From positions 1 through 64,000 of the forward strand of contig JAECUM010006768.1 in NCBI GenBank assembly GCA_016617855.1: a stretch of DNA of 64,000 nucleotides, given 5' to 3'. Source of the stretch: Megalonaias nervosa. Its lineage: Eukaryota; Mollusca; Bivalvia; Unionida; Unionidae. Below, in pieces: positions 59,599-64,000 of the stretch. The position numbers and the translations under genes were made by a program. How positions within the stretch are numbered: the stretch's first letter is position 1; every line of letters begins with the position of its first letter. Below the pieces are notes generated by a model. The model had not been told where the DNA came from, did not search any database, and was given only the letters and a program-made list of their open reading frames with translations.

Positions 59599-59785
59599 TT
59601 AAACTTTCTTTGAAAGTGGAATAAAGTTAACTTCTAATAGGTACTGTACACTGAAGAGATTTCTTTGTTCTTTGATAAAATAGTCTGAAATAGCGCTTGA
59701 AACCTGTCCCATCAATCTACAATCTAATCCATTCCTTCTGTCAGAGGTACATATAAATACACTGTATACTTCACCTGGTGTCAGC
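59599..59785 (-). CDS. coding exon, gene unknown (possibly upstream gene B)
   Basis: Minus strand. Acceptor gaatgcattaattcatgtcag at 59786, then 61 codons to TAA; begins LTPGEVYSVFICTSDRRNG and ends LLEVNFIPLSKKV. Internal donors (GGACAG|GTTTCA, CTTCAGT|GTACAG) would all leave phase 0, whereas exon 54366-54452 needs phase 2, so a linking exon is missing if it is the same gene. Confidence 0.6.
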
Positions 59786-60739
59786 CTGACATGAATTAAT
59801 GCATTCAAAAGATAAGTAAGGCCCTCCAAGATTTATCAGGAATGTCATTAAAGACTCTAGTCTTAGCATTGGGAGGGGGGTATCGTGTGTGGAGTAAGGG
59901 GTGAAAACTTAAAAAGTGTAACCCAATCCAATTAACAAGTAAAAGTGCCCCCACCACACCCATGTAGAAAGAGAATGACAAGGAAAAAACAATGTCTCCA
60001 AAATTGTCATACATATACACATGTACTCCAGATGATAATAATGGATGAATAGATATGTTTGCACCCTAGCTGATACAGTATATAGAAATTAGAATTGAGT
60101 GTTGATTTTGTATGTGTATGTTGAAAACTACCATCTGAGACACATCTATATGAAGGACAACTGTTGATAAAAGACAACATTTATGAAATCCCCTTTTATT
60201 AGTTTACCCACATAAGCAGTACATTACTCCCTTGGCATATTGCACCTCATTATAAGGTAATCACCTTTAAAAGGACAGCATGTATGGATCCCACTTCATT
60301 ATTTAATAGCAACATTATATATAAAATACTTAAATATAAGGCAACCAGTCTTCCCAAGAATAGCATTACATAGTCAGTGATGTTATTTCATTAGTTTAAA
60401 ATGGTCAAATCTGATGTTACAAGAAAGACAATTTAATTATGTAGTCCATTGTCCATTTTATACAAGATTCAAGAACTTTGGCCAATAAATATAATTTGGA
60501 AAATCTGTGTCATGGAATTGTGTGAACAATTATAACTTCTGTATCTTGTATGAACATAAATGTAGACTGGGTGTCATTGCCACAAACAGCATTACCCACA
60601 GTGTATGATTTTAGCCTTGGCAATTTTGAAAAAGCAATTTCTGTTCACTTACTGCAACATGTACAAAGTGCCAACAGAGGGAAGCCAGTTTAACCTGTGC
60701 TATCCAGTCATGGATTTAAATCACATCCAGATAACCTGA

Positions 60740-61135
60740 CAGTACCTTTTATCTCTATATTGTCACAACCCATCAGAACCTTGTTAGGGAGCTGTCAGCT
60801 TCAAAGTGCCTTTTTTTTTCTCCATTTGGTCACAACCCATAGGAACCTTGTCAGGGAACTATCAACTTTATAGTGCCTTTTTTCTCTATACTGTCACACA
60901 ACCCACAAGTACCTTGTCAGGGAGCTGTCAACTTTACAGTGCCTTTTTTATCTATACTGTCACAATCCATAGGAACCTTGTCAGAGACCTGACAGCTTTA
61001 CAGTGCCATTTTTCTCTATATTGTCACAACCCATAGGAACCTTATCAGGGATCTCTCAACTTTATGGTGCCATTTTTCTCTATATTATAACAACCCACAA
61101 AAACCTTGTCAGGCCCTGGAACTGTAAACTTTACA
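60740..61135. repeat. ~66-bp minisatellite, 6 copies
   Basis: Unit with ctgtcacaacccataggaac, cttgtcagggagctgtcaac and tttacagtgcctttttctct. The second and third copies differ in T-run length. Confidence 0.9.
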
Positions 61136-61639
61136 GAAGCAATCTTCAGCTGTCAATATATTTGAAAATGTAAAACTATATTCTTTCTTGCTATCCATTT
61201 TATGGGAGAAAAATCATTTACCATATTGATAGTTTCTGAACTTGGCAGGAAGTCAGATGTATGTCATATAATGTTATGCTATCTGACAGAATAGCCTGTT
61301 TCAGGTTAGATATTTATGGATGAACAGACAAGCAGATTTAATTCTCTGTTGTAAACATTAAATGATAACAAATGTTCACGTTTTTATAATCCAGTGCAAT
61401 TATTCTTGTTGTAGACAGATTCATGTATGACCATATTTTTTTATATTAATATATCTCGTACAGTTCTTCCTATAAAAGAAGGTTTAATGTGCAACAAAGT
61501 CAGTCCATGCACACACATGCATAATGCATATCACTGCATTTGTATTTAAACACATTTTTAGCTTTGTCTTGCATATCACACAGTTCTGCTGTTGTACATT
61601 TAGATGTTCCAGTGAGTGATTGGACTGCTTTGGCATTAT

Positions 61640-61795
61640 TTAATGCATTGTTGTCAATGCTGATGATATTGGTGATGTTTTGATGGATGATAATGCTGAA
61701 TCAGTGTGAGGGACCAAAGTTCTGGATAAACGTGGCTGTGGGGGTGGCTGAGGGATCCTTGAATCAGGTTGGGAGGAGTGGATTACATAAGATTC
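61640..61795 (-). CDS. coding exon, Pro/Ser-rich, gene unknown
   Basis: Minus strand. Acceptor gatgaatgactgggttacag, then 51 codons in frame 0 to TAA. Peptide begins ESYVIHSSQPDSRIPQPPPQ and continues Ser/Thr-rich, resembling a disordered linker. No convincing donor before the stop, so it may be a terminal exon. Confidence 0.5.
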   Translation of the reverse strand, partial: ESYVIHSSQPDSRIPQPPPQPRLSRTLVPHTDSALSSIKTSPISSALTTMH

Positions 61796-61806
61796 CTGTA
61801 ACCCAG

Positions 61807-61974
61807 TCATTCATCATGATCAATTGAATGGGTTTCTATATTCAGGTTCACTATGTGGATGTCATAACTGTTGATGACTTTTATATTAGAGTTTTCACCT
61901 AAAACATCAATGTCATTATCTATATCACAATTTAATGCAACATCATACTTGTTGAAGAACAATACATTAATCAT
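61807..61974 (-). CDS. coding segment adjoining the previous exon
   Basis: Minus strand. ATG at 61974, open for 55 codons, acidic (begins MINVLFFNKYDVALNCDID). A donor ATA|GTGAAC would join it in phase 0 to 61640-61795, but the intron would be only ~56 bp. A degenerate duplicate of its first half lies at about 62000-62105 and has stops. Confidence 0.4.
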   Translation of the reverse strand: MINVLFFNKYDVALNCDIDNDIDVLGENSNIKVINSYDIHIVNLNIETHSIDHDE

Positions 61975-62099
61975 TTCTTTTGATTGTCAGTATATAAGAG
62001 TTATCAGCTAAAAATTCAATGCCATTTTATGTATGACAATCAAATGTAATATCAAACTTCCTGATGAGCAATGCATTTGTTGATAAGTCATTACATTGA

Positions 62100-62195
62100 T
62101 CACATTTGCTGAAAAATTTGTACTTTATTCACATCTGTTGAGAAATCCATACTTTACTTTATTCACATCTGTTGAGAAATCCATACCTTAATTAG
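62100..62195. repeat. tandem duplication of ~37 bp
   Basis: ttattcacatctgttgagaa + atccatac occurs twice, with a third diverged copy to the left. The rest of 62200-64000 shows no supported gene. Confidence 0.8.
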
Positions 62196-63029
62196 TTTTA
62201 GTCAGTGTGACTAAAGTTAACAGTCATGTTATTCTAGCATGTCAGATGCTGCATATTCATTATTTGGATTGTAAACATTGCACCACTCACATGTTTGTTA
62301 GGTGTCATTGATAGATCAACCACCACCTGCTTTCCTCATGTTACACTTAGGGCAATTATTAATATCACATGGTTTTGTTGGAAAAAGTTCTAGAACAAAG
62401 TTAGTGAAACATTCTGTTGTTTTTTCACATGTTTAAAGATGTAAACAAAGATTAATCCCCCCTACCCTGAAAAAAATTATTCTTGAAATCAAATTGAATA
62501 CATATATACACAAACAGAGCAAAAATTTATAAATATAGCATGTATCTGCAAAGACCCATAAAGGCTATTGGTTTGTATATATATTTGCTAATATTACATT
62601 ATTTGGGGCATCTATGCCATATAGAAGCTATCTGGTTTCATCCCTCAGACTTGTACTGGATGACTCTAAGTGAACCATTTAATAAAAATAAAAAGGCAGT
62701 AAAAAAAAAAAAGACTGACATACCCAACAAAATTAAGTGTTTCATACAGTAGTGATCATTTAAGACTATGCCACTGTGGCACCAACCCCAAGCTTTTCAC
62801 TTCTAATAAATTAAAAAATACTAATAGAATGCACTAACAGAACACAGATATTAAGAAAATCAATAGAGTGTACATATCAATTAAGAAAACCAGAATAAAA
62901 GATCACAGTGGTTGATTTCCGATCAACTGTATCCCTCTTCAATAGTATGAAGAAAGTAACTTAATGTATAAACTGATTGATATATTTAAAGCAATAAAAA
63001 GTTTGATGAATTTTAGCTGCAATTTATTT

Positions 63030-63170
63030 TAAAAAATCATGGATAGGAAATGTGAAAGACCAGAACATGGTCTATAATCAGAGATGGAAATGTGAAATAC
63101 TAGAACATGGTCTATAATCAGGGATAGGAAATGTGAAAGACTAGAACATGGTCAATAATCAGAGATGTAT
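63030..63170. repeat. ~43-bp tandem repeat, 3 copies
   Basis: Copies of 'aggaaatgtgaaagac' + 'agaacatggtctataatcag'. Confidence 0.9.
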
Positions 63171-64000
63171 TAAAGGGCTAAAATTTATTTAGTTCTGGTC
63201 CTATGGTATTTTTATAAGTTTTAGAAGAGAAGATATATTTGTGTTTAGATTTTGTAAATTCTCTCCATAATTTAATAATATGTCTATGACAGAGGAGTAA
63301 CTCTATAGTCACTGTTAAATTTAGAGGCTGTGACCCTGGGTAAATTCCATATTATCAGCAGCTGCTCCAAGGCAATGGTGTCAAGTTACAGTTCTAGTTG
63401 AAAAATTTAAACAAAAGAAGTCAGTAGGACAGTTGGATTATGTGTTTGTAAAGCTAATTAAAATCAATTATAGCAAGTTTGCCTTAATACTGAAACACTA
63501 AAATTAGTGACAGTTGTAGGGAAATTTGAATCTCTTTTAGTAGGTATAAAGTGCTTATGATAGAGTTAATTAGTTATAGTTTAATTTTGAATTAATTGGC
63601 TCATAAGGATAAAGTTTACAAGTAATTTCCTACTTAATATGATATTTTTGAAAATTCTAACATACAGTATCAGTGGGAAAAGAGTGTCTATGGAGAGTAG
63701 ATATATGACTTTACTTTGGATTACATAATTTAGTTTTTGTGCATTTTGATATGTAGATTAGAGTTTGATAAAGGGTCTGCATCTAACACAATCAGACCAG
63801 AAGTTTAGTTTAGGAAAGGTCTTCAGGGAATGCTCTCTGTGAAGTCCATTAGGATTGGTTATAAGCCAGGTCAAACATAGTGCAAGGGAGTCAGCATGAA
63901 GAACTAGAGGTATCAGAATTCCATTAAATGTAGTAAAGAAAAACCCTCTTGCTTGTGACTAATTCCCCATATAGTGCAGTTACATCAAATAGGTGCTACT

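Overview
This is animal nuclear DNA. It is AT-rich, with dense microsatellites and minisatellites, tRNA-derived SINEs, a LINE tail, DIRS-like retrotransposon relics, solo LTRs and MITEs. No operons or long bacterial-style ORFs are visible. The repeat mix suggests a marine invertebrate, most likely a mollusc; this is inference, since no diagnostic gene was recognised.

The main genic content is on the minus strand, where most exons are only 20-130 nt and so too short to stand out as ORFs. Reading the reverse strand for polypyrimidine-CAG / open frame / GTRAG patterns gives 22 exons between about 54.45 kb and 14.5 kb. Their reading-frame phases agree at every junction, and together they give 1,279 nt of open frame ending in a stop. 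I do not recognise the protein. More coding-looking minus-strand segments at 59.6-59.8 kb and 61.6-62.0 kb may be its upstream exons or another gene. An alternative terminal exon with an AATAAA signal lies at 14.06-14.19 kb. A second minus-strand gene appears to start at 3,377 (Met exon 3305-3377, candidate second exon 2380-2525) and to run out of the left edge.

Layout: 0-3.4 kb, 5' part of gene A among simple repeats. 5.8-7.3 kb, a SINE and a LINE tail. 8.1-12.3 kb, a degenerate DIRS-like (tyrosine-recombinase) retrotransposon on the minus strand with recognisable YR, RNase H, RT and gag remains, interrupted by a SINE with perfect target-site duplications. 13.7-14.0 kb, a piggyBac-like MITE. 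14-54.5 kb, gene B. Its introns hold an 18-unit and a ~58-unit minisatellite, a foldback element built of GTTCATGAAC palindromes, a solo LTR flanked by a pair of ~1 kb repeats, six copies of a three-arm hairpin MITE, a duplicated ~0.9 kb DNA-transposon-like segment, a second DIRS gag relic, and a plus-strand exon-like ORF. 55.4-58.6 kb, a SINE and a 40-bp minisatellite split by a second solo LTR. 59-64 kb, two more minisatellites and the extra coding segments.

Several insertions can be ordered in time: SINE into DIRS, SINE into one copy of a duplicated element, LTR into minisatellite. One hairpin MITE ends exactly at an exon and appears to supply the splice-donor sequence of gene B.
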